DNA from: Conchocele bisecta
Taxonomy: Eukaryota > Mollusca > Bivalvia > Lucinida > Thyasiridae
Assembly: GCA_029237695.1 (NCBI GenBank)
Contig: CM055272.1
Location: forward strand, 37,910,901-37,974,900
Direction: 5' to 3'
DNA: 64,000 bases
Shown: positions 54,706 to 64,000 of the stretch, one piece after another
Layout: every line of letters begins with the position of its first letter
Numbering within the stretch: the first letter of the stretch is position 1
Translations under genes and position numbers: made by a program
Notes under the pieces: generated by a model
The model's input: only the letters and a program-made list of their open reading frames with translations
What the model was told of the DNA's origin: nothing
Databases searched by the model: none

Positions 54706-55880
54706 GAATGGATTTATTCTCATAAGTTTGTCAAAGCTGGGAATTGTTGTTGATCAGGGTGTATACTTCTAACGAATGATATGTACATATATCGCCATCA
54801 ACGGTCTAGGCAACATCCAGCTCTAAGCAGTGGAGCATTCAACACACCAGAGACTTAATTAACCCCGGTATGATATCCCTACAGCAATTCAAAATGGTCA
54901 GCTGGTCAGTCATATTGTAAATGATGGACTCACAATCCATTGGTTGAAAACTGACCTGACAGCGCTTACAGCGATCAGTCTGATTACGAACTACGCTGTT
55001 TGCTAACCAGATACTTAATAACATTTCATGCCATCCGTAAAAACCTATAGGTCTGAACTGAGTTTGTCCTTCGATCCTATGTTCATAGTGAGACTGCGCG
55101 GGGTGCACGCTGATCAGGATCTACGCTGGACACAAGGGCAAACAATTCAGAGGTTTCATATTACGCCACGAATGTACGGCTGTGTACACTATATTTTTAT
55201 GGGATCACTGTCTTAACAATAATTTGAACCATTTGAACCTCATCTGTCTTATTTAAAATGTCATGGTTGAAAAACACATCACAAACCATTTTATTGTCTT
55301 AAGGAATTAAGAGATCTCGTATTAATATCGATCAATATCATTTTTCAACCGTGCCAACCCCACATACAACCCAACCCACCCCACACATGTACACCCGTAC
55401 TCCTACCAACAATCTACATACTCTTCTTTTCAATTTGCCACCACACATTATTCTCACCAGATATCCAAAACAATCACATGTTATCGTATTGAACACATCC
55501 CCACATAAAAATACTAGCAATACATAAACTATTCATTTCGGGAACACTGTTCAAAGCATATGCAAACTTATTTTGTTCACAAAGTTATCACAAGCGAAAT
55601 GTTCCACACCAGTACCCTTTAATTAACTCAATGTTCGGTACTTTACATGTATGTATCAACCTAGAAAGTGTTACACCTGCATACATGTACAAGGTATAAG
55701 ACTATATTATCACCATTTGATTATCATATACATGTAGTAAACCGCCAGCTCCAGTGAATGGAAACTGTGCGTCCTCGGTTGTCAGATCATTTCGTTTGTG
55801 CAACACATTCACTGTTTATGTACGTATGTCATGTATTTATGTTTGCACATGTTTGTGTATATGAGTGGATATTATGTATA
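54706..55880. other. Non-coding stretch
   Basis: 54960-55140 carries pieces of the 'GGCTGTGACTGG' MITE interior ('gatcagtctgattacgaact', 'gatcaggatctacgctgg'). No gene. Confidence 0.35.
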
Positions 55881-55914
55881 TGTTTGTATGCATGTATGTG
55901 ATTGGATTTGTTTA

Positions 55915-55972
55915 TGGATATATGCCACTCGTTCCGCCGCGCTACATTTGTATATCCACATACAAATCAAAT
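55915..55972. repeat. Small inverted repeat, relative of 29479-29546
   Basis: 'atggatatatgccactcgtt' and 'tgtatatccacatacaaatc' form imperfect arms. Confidence 0.5.
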
Positions 55973-56017
55973 GACATATAAATATTTCGTTTCCACGCCG
56001 AGTAGAAACGTATATTT

Positions 56018-56254
56018 ATGGCTGTGATTGGGGAAATGGGGCTCATGGGTTTTGCGACTAGTGCTGATCCAGATCATCCTGTGCACCCGCACAGTCTGGT
56101 TATGATATGATCTATTCGCCATTCCAGCAATGAAACAACCGCCCTGCTTCTAGCAAGTAATATAAATCGTGATCAGGCTACTGGAGTGTGGTATTGATCA
56201 AGAGCTGCACTGGTCACAACTCACATAAACCCCATTTCTCCAGTCACATCCACA
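56018..56254. mobile_element. 'GGCTGTGACTGG' MITE
   Basis: 'tggctgtgattggggaaatg', 'gggctcatgggttttgcgac' and mirrored 'cataaaccccatttctccag', 'tcacatcca'. The interior is as in 47579-47813. Confidence 0.7.
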
Positions 56255-56409
56255 TATTAAGACCTCGCCATTTCATACGTCATGTAGAGAGGAAAATAAG
56301 TTTCTTAATTTCGTATTTACGCGACGTAGAAACGAAACGTTTATTGTTTGTCCCTATGAGCTGAAGAGACAAAATACCTTTTTAGTGCTTTCTTCTTGAT
56401 ATTTTACCC

Positions 56410-56635
56410 ATCCCTTCCTCTAATGTTTCTCTAGCATGCCCTTCAACAGCCATCACACTCAGACCCCCTCTAACCCGAAGGTCAAGGTAACAATTTTAGC
56501 GCTTTGGCGAACTTAACAGTGGGGCAACTTCCTTTTAATTTTTGTTTCCTTTCACACATCTTCTTGATTTTCGTTAAACAAAAACACCACTAGGCGCGCT
56601 TTGTAGTCTTCCGACAAACACTTGTTACCAAATAT
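56410..56635 (+). mobile_element. Helitron-like family H1, 3' part
   Basis: One monomer with 'aacccgaaggtcaaggtaac' and 'gaacttaacagtggggcaac' is followed by the tail 'ggcgcgctttgtagtcttcc', 'gacaaacacttgtta', like that at 790-821. Confidence 0.6.
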
Positions 56636-56762
56636 ATTGATACGCGTTTTCCAAAGATGATGCGCCAGAGACGATGCATGTATCGAGTATAATGAAATAA
56701 TAAACAAGTTGTTGCGGCTTAACGGGAGTAAACTTTCCTTTTCCTTTTCAGCATAGTTTACA

Positions 56763-57356
56763 TATATATACTGAAAGGATAAAGAAACGCAGGGTAAACA
56801 TTTGAGGTGATTTAAAGTGATGTGTTTGCTGTTATATACAATATTTTATATGAGTATTAAAAAAACATCTTTAGTCAACACATTACCAAAATTGCATTAG
56901 GTTTTGACCGATAATTCATTAGTAATGTAATCACAATTGACGGTACCCCCCAATATCGCACAGTGAAATCCACTGTTTTGTCAGTATCTCGTATGCCCCC
57001 CTCGCGCATCTGTCACAGCCCTGATTCTCTTGTGCATGGAATTCATCAGTGCATTTATCCTTCTTATTGGGATATTGTTCCACTCTTCCAACAATGCAGT
57101 CCTTAGTTGGTCGAGATTAGAAGGGGTATTCCGACACCCCCTTATCCTCCTGTCAAGTTCGTCCCACAGATGTTCGATTGGGGACAAATTGGGACTGTAC
57201 ATGTTATGGTCAGCGGTTGAGTAACTTTAGGCACCGGTTTGGGTGCACAGTGGCCAAGATAATCGCCTGACCGGTTTTCATCATTTTAGGCCAAGCATTT
57301 AAATAATTATTGCGTATATTGTTACCCTGCGTTTCTTTATCCTTTCAGTATATATA
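56763..57356 (-). mobile_element. Internally deleted Tc1/mariner-type transposon with both TIRs
   Basis: The TIR 'actgaaaggataaagaaacg', 'cagggtaa' at about 56770-56797 is inverted exactly at 57321-57349, inside TATATATA on both sides, consistent with TA target insertion. Total length ~594 bp, against 1.2-1.7 kb for complete Tc1-like elements. The only coding remnant is the transposase C-terminus (56981-57202). It is a MITE-in-the-making that could be moved by a full-length relative. Confidence 0.85.
56981..57202 (-). pseudogene. Tc1-like transposase C-terminal fragment
   Basis: 73 residues begin 'YSPNLSPIEHLWDELDRRIR' and end 'AVTDARGGHTRY', the standard end of Tc1-family DDE transposases. 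The Glu of 'SPIEHLWD' is the third catalytic residue. The N-terminal paired-like DNA-binding domain and the first two Asp are gone, removed by the internal deletion. The stop codon is the normal C-terminus. Confidence 0.9.
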
Positions 57357-57419
57357 GGCTTTTCGGTAACATTTGGAAATATTATTTCTATTTTGCATAT
57401 TAACACACTGAAATTACCC

Positions 57420-57492
57420 TGTGGGTTTTGGAACCGGTACGACGGTTCTTATGGCCATTACATCAACCACTGAGCCACCTGAGCTCACACAA
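57420..57492 (-). mobile_element. Degenerate tRNA-like/SINE head
   Basis: On the minus strand 'gctcaggtggctcagtggtt', 'gatgtaatggcc' has a good A box ('tggctcagtggtt') and 'ccggttccaaaacccac' a weak B box. The cloverleaf is not convincing. Confidence 0.4.
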
Positions 57493-57499
57493 TCAAGGT

Positions 57500-58020
57500 A
57501 GCCAGACATGATAAACTGGCATCAACACGTAGTTCCGTAAAACGCGGCATGTTTATAATATCCTGTAAGAATTTGCATAAGAGTGCCACATAAAGTGTGC
57601 CAACACGTAGCAGGGTTCCCGAATTGCGCGATGGCATATCCGCGCGAGTAATTAACACAGGTCAATATGACTTAACCTGCACCTGCGAGTGATACTTGCA
57701 ACTCGGAGGGTGATCGGCAATGTTATTGGAATGCTGAAAGCTAACTTTATCCCTCTTACAGGATATTGTGACTGCCAAATATGAAAGTATGATGGAATAA
57801 AAAATAGCTGGTCTTATGTACACGATGTATGATCGGATGCTGTGTGCTTGGTACACTTGCAATCAGAGAGCATTCAAATGTGTTATTCAGCGGCATTTTG
57901 TTTATAACATGGCGACCAGCGTATTCCCTGATCGGACCAGCATCATATTGATATGCTCCGGCATATTTAGGTGCTTACCTGCAGTTCATATCCAACGAAG
58001 TTGATGTGACGTTTAATTTC
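57500..58020. other. Non-coding stretch
   Basis: No feature recognised beyond short motif-free ORFs. Confidence 0.35.
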
Positions 58021-58023
58021 AAA

Positions 58024-58374
58024 TCATTTACAAAGCATCCAGTTTATCATTCTTGTTGAAATGACAGACCGTGAAATAGCAATATACATGCAGATCTGGC
58101 AATTCATACTCAGACCACAACACGCATACTGAAAATCACAGCCGTCTTCGGTCGAATATTGAATTTCCATCCATTTTCGCTTGATTGTGTGTTGACAATT
58201 TCGCGCACCTGTCCTTTCAACAAGTCTGCACGCCAATCCACTCGATTCGCGTGTAAACACCACACAGTAAATATTATCATGTAACATGTTGTTAAATACA
58301 TTGTTTTGCCAGCTATAGCTATCCAACGATCCCAGAAATTGCGTCTGTAACTGATAATCTGATCCTTTTCTCAC
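58024..58374 (-). CDS. Candidate exon of unknown function (weak)
   Basis: A 116-residue open frame starts 'MRKGSDYQLQTQ' and stays open upstream past its ATG to the 'CAAGATGGCGGAC' block at 58398-58410, in a frame reading 'QDGGRKATRFYHVRKG'. From the ATG inside that block a different frame stops after 11 codons at a 'catgtgagaaa' donor-like site. So either a small first exon is spliced at 58375 or the open frame is chance. No family is recognised; there is no signal peptide or motif. Reported because of the promoter-like context only. Confidence 0.2.
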   Translation of the reverse strand: MRKGSDYQLQTQFLGSLDSYSWQNNVFNNMLHDNIYCVVFTRESSGLACRLVERTGARNCQHTIKRKWMEIQYSTEDGCDFQYACCGLSMNCQICMYIAISRSVISTRMINWMLCK

Positions 58375-58394
58375 ATGGTAAAATCGCGTGGCTT

Positions 58395-58640
58395 TTCGTC
58401 CGCCATCTTGAGAGTTGCATGACGGGATAGTTGGGGTACTATCTGGCGAAACGATTCAATTGACAGGAAAGATGAAGAGAGCATATACAAATGCATTTGA
58501 GGTGACTATCTATCATATGTCACGTATTTTAACTTAAATTCGTCTTCGTGGAAGTATTGTCTACGAAAAGTCCGCCATTTTTATCTCTGAATCTGTGCAC
58601 CATGAATCTACGTCATGGCGCATACCTGACGTCATGTTTC
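58395..58640. promoter_or_regulatory. CpG-richer promoter-like block with YY1-like and CRE sites
   Basis: 'gtccgccatcttg' (58398-58410; minus CAAGATGGCGGAC) and 'tccgccattt' (58571) resemble YY1-type start-site motifs. A perfect TGACGTCA lies at 58627-58634 with 'tgcgtcat' nearby. CpG is commoner than in the surroundings. A divergent promoter is possible; no confirmed transcript start. Confidence 0.3.
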
Positions 58641-58925
58641 CGTAAATGCGTCATACTTCAGGGCGCACGCCTGGCCTGTTTTGTCTTTCTTTTCTTTTGC
58701 TTACGTTTAACGGCCGCACTGTCTCTATGGACTTGCACGCCGTCCGCAAAAGGCGGAATAAAAACTTGGGCCGAATGGGAATTTTGAATTTTTGAAATTG
58801 TGCAATCTGGGTAGAACCAGTTCGCGGGCTTAGGGCCCCAGAGACAAATGTGCGAATTGGATTACTGCTGGCGGTCACCAATTTGATGACCTAATTTCGT
58901 GCAGTAATCCGGAGCACGGTCGCCT

Positions 58926-58965
58926 ACTGTCTGTTTCACGTTAACCTGCCCAAATTTTTAACCTA
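58926..58965. mobile_element. Left end of a 'CTACTGTCTGTTTCACG' MITE
   Basis: 'ctactgtctgtttcacgtta', 'acctgcccaaattttt' matches the terminus of the 10497 and 7118 families. The matching right end is not found within 400 bp. Confidence 0.5.
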
Positions 58966-59990
58966 TTTAAACACCCTAAAACTCCCATTTTTTTACATAT
59001 AATCATTTTTCAGCAAAATTTAGCAATGAGCCATCTTTTTGTTTTTCGAAATTCGGTCCTAGAATGAAGTAATAGCCCGAAATGATAAAGTGAATGGGGG
59101 TCTCCCATGTTAAAATATCACGCGCTGAGCAGTTTTCGACATTTTCCTATTGTCGAACAGCTTCCTGGATTTCATCATCAAAATATCGGCAATAACATCG
59201 GCTTTATGTGAACAAATCTTACCATTCTGAAAAATATAGGCATCCTGCTTCCATTAGTCGGTGTTTATATATCAATTCCATTAGTAAAGTTCTGGAATTT
59301 GGTGAAAATAGAGGATGATGTCGGTCAAATATCTCCAATCTTTGTTGTTACTCGTGACAACAGATGACAACTGAGCGCTGATTGGCTGGAATTCAGTGAA
59401 GGCGGCTGGCCTCGAAACAAGTCCATTTCGCAGGAGGGGAGAACCTGCGATTTTTTTTGTCGAAGCAGTAAGCGTACTGCAAATTTGATTTTGGCGTGGA
59501 AATTGTTTTTATGAACACTGTTAACTTTTCAGATGCAATCATTAGAAATTTGTTACATAAACAGTAATGTATTATCTGAGCTTGTGAAATTTGAACAAAT
59601 TATGGCCAATTCGTGGAAGCCTGGAAAAACTTCTCTGAATTTGTTGTAACAGAATCATCAATTTATTTTCTGCAAAAACATGTTAAACAAAAACTGTGTC
59701 ATACATCCAAATACTTATAAGTTCAATGCTAGCTGCTGTTAGAAAGCACCTGTAAGTCACCAAAGTAACTCGTGTGGAGGGCTGAATTGGTTTCTTCTTT
59801 GTTTACCCTTTAATGTGACTGTGTCTCAGATGATGTCTCAAATATTTATCTAAAATCTAATATGTGTTTTTTCTCGTAAGGCACAGTAAATGGAATAATA
59901 TATATATTTATATTTCATCACATTCCCAAAAACATGCGTTATATTCAGTTATATATCAAGTACATCAGGCACGTAGCTGCATTAAGGCAC
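58966..59990. other. Non-coding stretch
   Basis: No supportable gene. 59365-59400 ('gcgctgattggctggaattc') contains a CCAAT-type string. Confidence 0.35.
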
Positions 59991-60195
59991 TGCAGGCCCG
60001 GGCCTGCAAAATTTTCGAGAAAATGGAAAAAAAATGTGCCAGATTGCATCATTTACCTTCTAGTTTCGATATTTTTAAGGGGGGGGGGGCATGCCCCCAG
60101 ACCCACCTAGCATACTTACTCACACCAACGGTGCTCGAAGTCGTCAACCGGCTCTGCAGATTCAAATTGGCTAGCTACGCCCCTGTACATGCTCA
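59991..60195. repeat. Oligo-G dispersed repeat, diverged copy
   Basis: 'gcccgggcctgcaaaatttt', 'gaaaatgg', oligo-G at 60079-60089, 'gcatgcccccagacccacct', 'agcatactt' and 'ggctagctacgcccctg' follow the order of 2570-2935. The 136-aa ORF runs across it and is not a gene. Confidence 0.45.
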
Positions 60196-61010
60196 GCTAT
60201 CAGAAACTGTGATAAACAGGGGAGATATGTTTGTTTGGTATAATTTGACATTTTCGCAGTACATGTACAAGTAAATAAAAAAATGTATGTGATTTTTTTT
60301 GTGAAATAATATAATAAATCGGTATTGTGATATGGTTTAGAGTTTCCGTACTATGGTGTAGACAAGGTATATACATGCTGACAAGATGGCGTCGCGGGAC
60401 GACAGCAGTAAGTGTCAGTTTAATTCAATATGTTACAGCTTACAGAACATTATCAGCAATGTATCTGGTATGTACAGACGGAGAAATGAATAAGATTTAC
60501 GACGATCATTCTCAAAATACCTACGACTATGATAACGTGTTTGTGTCAACATATATACCGTGTCTACACCATATAACAGAAACTCTACACCATATCACAA
60601 TGCCGTTTTCGAACAGAATCGATAATGTATTATTTTTAAGTTGTGCACTTGTAATTAGTAACCTGAAAGTAAATCCTGTAGATGACTGAATGAGTTTCTT
60701 CTTTACCATAAGACTCTGTCTCCTATGATCGCCAGCCTACTATAGGGAGTACCTGTTTAACTGTTACCAGCAAACAATAGTAAATAAGCAAACAAGACAT
60801 AACAAGTTAATTTCCAATTAAACTGTATTGTTAGCTGTCAGTCCATGATTAATACACTATATTTGTTCGTTTGTTGGGGTTTAACGACCTATCAACAGCA
60901 AAGGTCATTTAAGGTCCGGTAAATGGGTTTAGTTCTAAATCCCATATATTAACTACAAATGACGGGGGGGAGGGGGGTCCCAATATCAGAACTGAATATT
61001 TACAATAAGG
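60196..61010. other. Non-coding stretch with old repeat fragments
   Basis: 60870-60950 ('ttgttggggtttaacgacct', 'aaggtcatttaaggtccgg') is the inverse of 4975-5045. A 120-aa plus ORF (60327-60689) contains an inverted pair 'gtgatatggtttagagtttc'/'gaaactctacaccatatcac' (60328-60600) and lacks motifs. Confidence 0.4.
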
Positions 61011-61239
61011 AAAATATATATTCAGCCCTGAAATCAGAATAATCCTGATATGATTACAGGGTGCTCGCCACACCAGAATCACCAAAGATTCACAGCAAAT
61101 GCGGAATAATATTTGCTATGCAAATGTTGTAAACTTTCGAAGTTATTTACTGAATATGTAACTGTTTCCGCAAATATTGTTCAATAAAAACGTGGATTTT
61201 TCACATTACGGTATAGGACCATTGCAGCAATGCATGTGT

Positions 61240-61372
61240 CAAAAGTGAAGTAGACCCAAGCAAGGAAACATAAATTATAGCCATTTACCGAGCTGTAATT
61301 TTTAGTGACGCACGGACGGACAAAATGCCTCCAATATACTACACCCCACAACTAGTTGCGCGCGGTATATTA
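61240..61372 (-). mobile_element. Helitron-like family H3, short copy with one monomer
   Basis: On the minus strand the head is 'aatataccgcgcgcaactag', 'ttgtggggtgta', 'tattggagg', then 'gtccgtccgtgcg' and the end unit 'tgcttgggtctacttcac', 'tttgacacatgcattgctgc'. All interior monomers are missing. Confidence 0.6.
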
Positions 61373-62204
61373 AGCATACAAACTTTCATGTGGAATTATT
61401 AATATATATAATTAACATTACAGAGATCGTCGGAAATTTTCATGGAAAATACGGGGATAAAAAATGCCGCATTTTTTTATATAATGGAATTATGGATGAC
61501 AAAAAAGTATATGAAGTTTAAAGTCATCCTGACAGTAACACAGATTGAAAGTAGCCGAAAAAGATGACCCGACGGACATATATCATATGTACATTTGCAC
61601 GCGAGTTTCTTTTCCAGTGTACATAATAATGCGAAATTGACTGGTCGTCCCATGTTCACAATACAACTACTCGACAGCAACATGTGGCATCTCTGTCGTA
61701 ATATATCACAATAGCAGAGGCGTACCTAGCATTCACGCTTATTGCAACATTGGGGCGTGGATTCTGCTAATACATTAATTGAAGTTCAATGTGTATCTGA
61801 CTCTTATCAATATGGCTACTGGGTGCAGATACCCTGCTAAATGTGCAAATTATCACTATTATAGCATACTAGTTTTGCCTTTTGTGTGTATCAAAACCGA
61901 AACGGAGGGCGGGAAGGCATGCGTGCGACGGGAATAGCTCCGCCATGATCCGCCCATGTGTATGTAGTCTATTTTAGCCGTGTGTATGCCTAAGCGAATT
62001 ACTGCAGTATTAGGAGCATTCCTTTCCTTGTCAAACTAGCTTGGGCAAGCTGCTGTACGAATGAACTGAGCACATGATGCGGGTGTGTTTGAGTGGGTAG
62101 TGCAATAAATACATATTTATTGCACGGATGCGGCGAAATCCTTTGATCTCCGCAGTGTGCTAACTGCCGGAGATCACTGTCTGGATACACAAATATAGCA
62201 TATT
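61373..62204. other. Non-coding stretch
   Basis: Includes 'atagcagaggcgtacctagc' (61711), a common repeat end. No gene is recognised. Confidence 0.35.
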
Positions 62205-62600
62205 TTCATATTTTTTCCATGAAAACACATCTTGGTATTTCATTTAGTAGAAAACTATTCAATAATTGCTGTCTGTTGATGTGTGAACAGTAGTGTGATT
62301 TTATTTTACCCAATTAAAAAGGGTTTACTGTCCCAGCAACAACTAAGGTCATGTTGAGATGTGACCTCGACTTCAAGTCTCTTCCAGTGGAATGGAAATT
62401 CAAATACAATGTACTATAAAACTATTTTTCCCTGCCTAGTGCTGGGATTGAACCCACAACCCAGCGCTCCAGATAAGGTGCGTATTGGCATATTGTACAC
62501 ACTTATTTTAACAGAATACGCATTGATTATCAGAAGTGGGAGTATGAAATACTCACAACAATGCGAAAATACGCATATTTGAGAAACTGTGACAAATTGG
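62205..62600. mobile_element. 'GCTCCAG' element copy D, interrupted by a SINE
   Basis: 62205-62310 matches (inverted) 5100-5260 of copy C ('catgaaaacacatcttggta', 'ttcaataattgctgtctgtt') but lacks its palindrome. 62463-62600 begins 'gcgctccagataaggtgcgt' and carries the other terminus. Confidence 0.6.
62325..62463 (-). mobile_element. tRNA-derived SINE, 5'-truncated head, minus strand
   Basis: Minus strand: 'gctgggttgtgggttcaatc', 'ccagcactagg' (B box region), 'acttgaagtcgaggtcacat', 'gaccttagttgttgctggga', 'cagtaaaccc'. It lacks the A box. Same family as 24906 and 44000. Confidence 0.65.
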
Positions 62601-62762
62601 TTAACCGAAAAGTGTGAAGGACGGACAGACGGACAGACGGATGGTCCAAACACTATATGCCACCCGTTTCTTCGAAACCCGGTGGCATAAAAATAAATAT
62701 ACATCGGATAAAAACGTAATTTTTATTTAGTGTAACATATCTACATATCTATAGTATAGATT

Positions 62763-63068
62763 TCAACAAACAAGGCCTTTGAAAAGCTTTTTCACAAGAA
62801 CTCGTGTTACAAACGCCTGTGCGCTCTCAATTACCTTCATTGGTTCCATCTGAATGGCTACAGCGATGACAGCAGACAACATTTCAGACAAAACCATAAT
62901 TCTAAACTTATTACCATTGAAAAATACAGCCCAGTTTGTCACATTTACTGACCAACTTAATTTCACAATATTCGATTGCGAAGACCCCTTACTCATAACC
63001 ATTGGACTCGTCCACATCGGAATTACCGCCATCTTGTTTTGACACACGCAAAAACACCGACGGTTCAT
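62763..63068 (-). CDS. Candidate short protein or first exon, unknown function (weak)
   Basis: A 101-codon frame; the better start is the second ATG, in 'caaaacaagatggcggtaat' (about 63031), giving ~89 residues. It is hydrophobic and Met/Val-rich ('MVLSEMLSAVIAVAIQMEPM'), with a basic end ('VTRVLVKKLFKG'). A 'gaaggtaattg' donor-like string falls at the Met-Lys-Val near 62840, so it might be a spliced first exon. No homologue is recognised. The antisense strand is also open over much of it, which lowers confidence. Confidence 0.25.
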   Translation of the reverse strand: MNRRCFCVCQNKMAVIPMWTSPMVMSKGSSQSNIVKLSWSVNVTNWAVFFNGNKFRIMVLSEMLSAVIAVAIQMEPMKVIESAQAFVTRVLVKKLFKGLVC

Positions 63069-63404
63069 TCAAAACAGAACAGATTTAGGACATTTATTTT
63101 AACTGACAACTAGAAACAAATGTGTAATTACAATTTAGAATGTTCAGAAAGTGTAGTAGGTAAGTCTCATTCCGAACCATTATGTTTATAGTTGCTTATT
63201 TGTTCTTGACATTTTGAAAATCGGTCAAATTGTCAATTCTTGCAAACCAGACGGACATTTGTATGGCAAATGCCGTCCGTGGCAGTTTTTTTTAAATAAC
63301 TTAATTATTTGACGGATTTTCGTGAAATAAAAAGGAGGCTCATTTCTAAAAAACTGCTTTGGATAGTTTTATGAAAAAAAAATATAAGTTTGGCGTCTTT
63401 TGAT
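63069..63404. other. Non-coding stretch, part MITE
   Basis: 63290-63446 resembles the right half of the 10497 family ('ttttcgtgaaataaaaagga'). Confidence 0.4.
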
Positions 63405-63446
63405 AGCAATAAATTTTGGGCAGCATTCCACGAAACAGACAATAGT
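63405..63446. mobile_element. Right end of a 'CTGTTTCACG' MITE
   Basis: 'attttgggcagcattccacg', 'aaacagacaatag' is the inverse terminus of the 10497 family. Confidence 0.55.
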
Positions 63447-63474
63447 ATGTTGTTTGCTGCTCGCAATCAGCCGC

Positions 63475-63999
63475 CTAGTATACTGTGGTGATTGGTGGTC
63501 GTTCCATGGCTATCCTGGCCCCGAGATCTATGCCGCCTCGCTTCCGCCCTGGTTTCCTCATTAAAGAAGCAAATTCTGCCGACACGTCGCCGTAGTTCTT
63601 GTTGCTGAGATGAATCTGTTTTCTAACCGCGCGGACGTTCTCGCTGGTGATCTGGTGTTGGTAGTATCTTTCTCCCTGTAAATCTCCGTCATTGAAGGTA
63701 CAGGTCAGATAGCCCTTGTGTAGATATCCGTTGATGTCTGTGACGGTTGTTGGGTGAACGATGGCTCGAAAGGGTCCTGTCGACGTGTTTCTGACGATGT
63801 AGTGGTGCTTCCTGGCAGTAGATGGCGGCAACTCAACTTTTAGTATCTCGGGTCCGTTGTAGTCACAGTCGTAGTCGAAACGGCCGGTCGATGTGCCGGC
63901 GATTGATGTAGTTGGTGGTTCCGGAGTTCGTCTAGGCGGCTGTGGGACGACGGGTGACGTATCGTGCCACTCGTCGTCGCTGTCGGAGTCCGGTTGCAT
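63475..63999 (-). CDS. Hypothetical protein, possibly a 3' exon or partial ORF at the window edge
   Basis: 174 residues are open from the last ATG in the window (63997-63999) to a stop near 63475; the true start may lie outside. The stretch is GC- and CpG-richer than anything nearby, with balanced codon use, which argues for real coding. It has an acidic start 'MQPDSDSDDEW', a Pro/Thr/Ser-rich linker to about residue 38, then a mixed domain ('FDYDCDYNGPEILKVELPPS', 'HHYIVRNTSTGPFRAIVHPT') and a basic patch 'RKPGRKRGG' at 148-156, possibly nuclear. It ends 'MERPPITTVY'. No transmembrane helix or signal peptide. I do not recognise the family; a domesticated or mobile-element protein cannot be excluded. 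Confidence 0.5.
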   Translation of the reverse strand: MQPDSDSDDEWHDTSPVVPQPPRRTPEPPTTSIAGTSTGRFDYDCDYNGPEILKVELPPSTARKHHYIVRNTSTGPFRAIVHPTTVTDINGYLHKGYLTCTFNDGDLQGERYYQHQITSENVRAVRKQIHLSNKNYGDVSAEFASLMRKPGRKRGGIDLGARIAMERPPITTVY

Positions 64000-64000
64000 T

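Overview
This is eukaryotic DNA, most likely from a bivalve mollusc. It is AT-rich, gene-poor and contains almost no long ORFs. It is full of short satellite monomers carrying the 'caaggtcaaggtca' type core with TCCG/CGTC microsatellites, a combination typical of bivalve Helitron-like elements. It also holds tRNA-derived SINEs, LINE remnants, a Tc1-like transposon, and an intronless-type Toll-like receptor with a single LRRCT, of the kind expanded in bivalves. The species cannot be fixed from the sequence alone.

Genes. Only one gene is convincing: a Toll-like receptor (TLR) on the minus strand (about 12.26-14.54 kb). It has a signal peptide, leucine-rich repeats (LRRs), a C-terminal LRR cap, a transmembrane helix and a TIR domain, and a splice acceptor lies just upstream of its ATG. 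Its TIR frame breaks at 12442, and the expected TIR C-terminus continues in another frame to a stop at 12271. A ~60-bp minisatellite (11706-12330) runs straight out of the last codons of that TIR; the coding end itself looks like one monomer. A second possible coding exon is cut by the right edge (63475-63999, minus). Candidates at 62763-63068 and 58024-58374 are weak.

Layout. 1-1.85 kb: two satellite-bearing Helitron-like elements, the second nested in an older element. 1.85-7.5 kb: a chain of fold-back MITEs and near-perfect palindromes. 7.6-9.4 kb: a dead LINE fragment against a satellite element. 9.8-11.7 kb: more fold-back elements. 11.7-15.3 kb: the TLR locus, with CRE-like sites upstream. 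18-19 kb and 34.7-35.6 kb: two copies of one element in opposite orientation, both ending in CTAG. 20.6-22.2 kb: a ~265-bp satellite. 26.9-28.4 kb: a 1.5-kb inverted repeat. 37.8-41.4 kb: further copies of these families, one with a 96-bp MITE nested in it. 42.5-43.0 kb: a young 282-bp tandem duplication. 48.4-50.1 kb: an AT-rich satellite. 51.3-52.0 kb: a cluster of AAAC..GTTT dyads. 52.2-53.9 kb: LINE remnants. 56.8-57.4 kb: an internally deleted Tc1-like element. The rest is mostly single repeat copies and featureless AT-rich DNA.

The genes do not form a pathway. The window's story is genomic: a heavily repeat-invaded immune-receptor locus where short inverted repeats are unusually frequent, and where paralogous copies inside the window show hairpins being gained or lost. 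Family names rest on structure and remembered motifs; no database search was possible.
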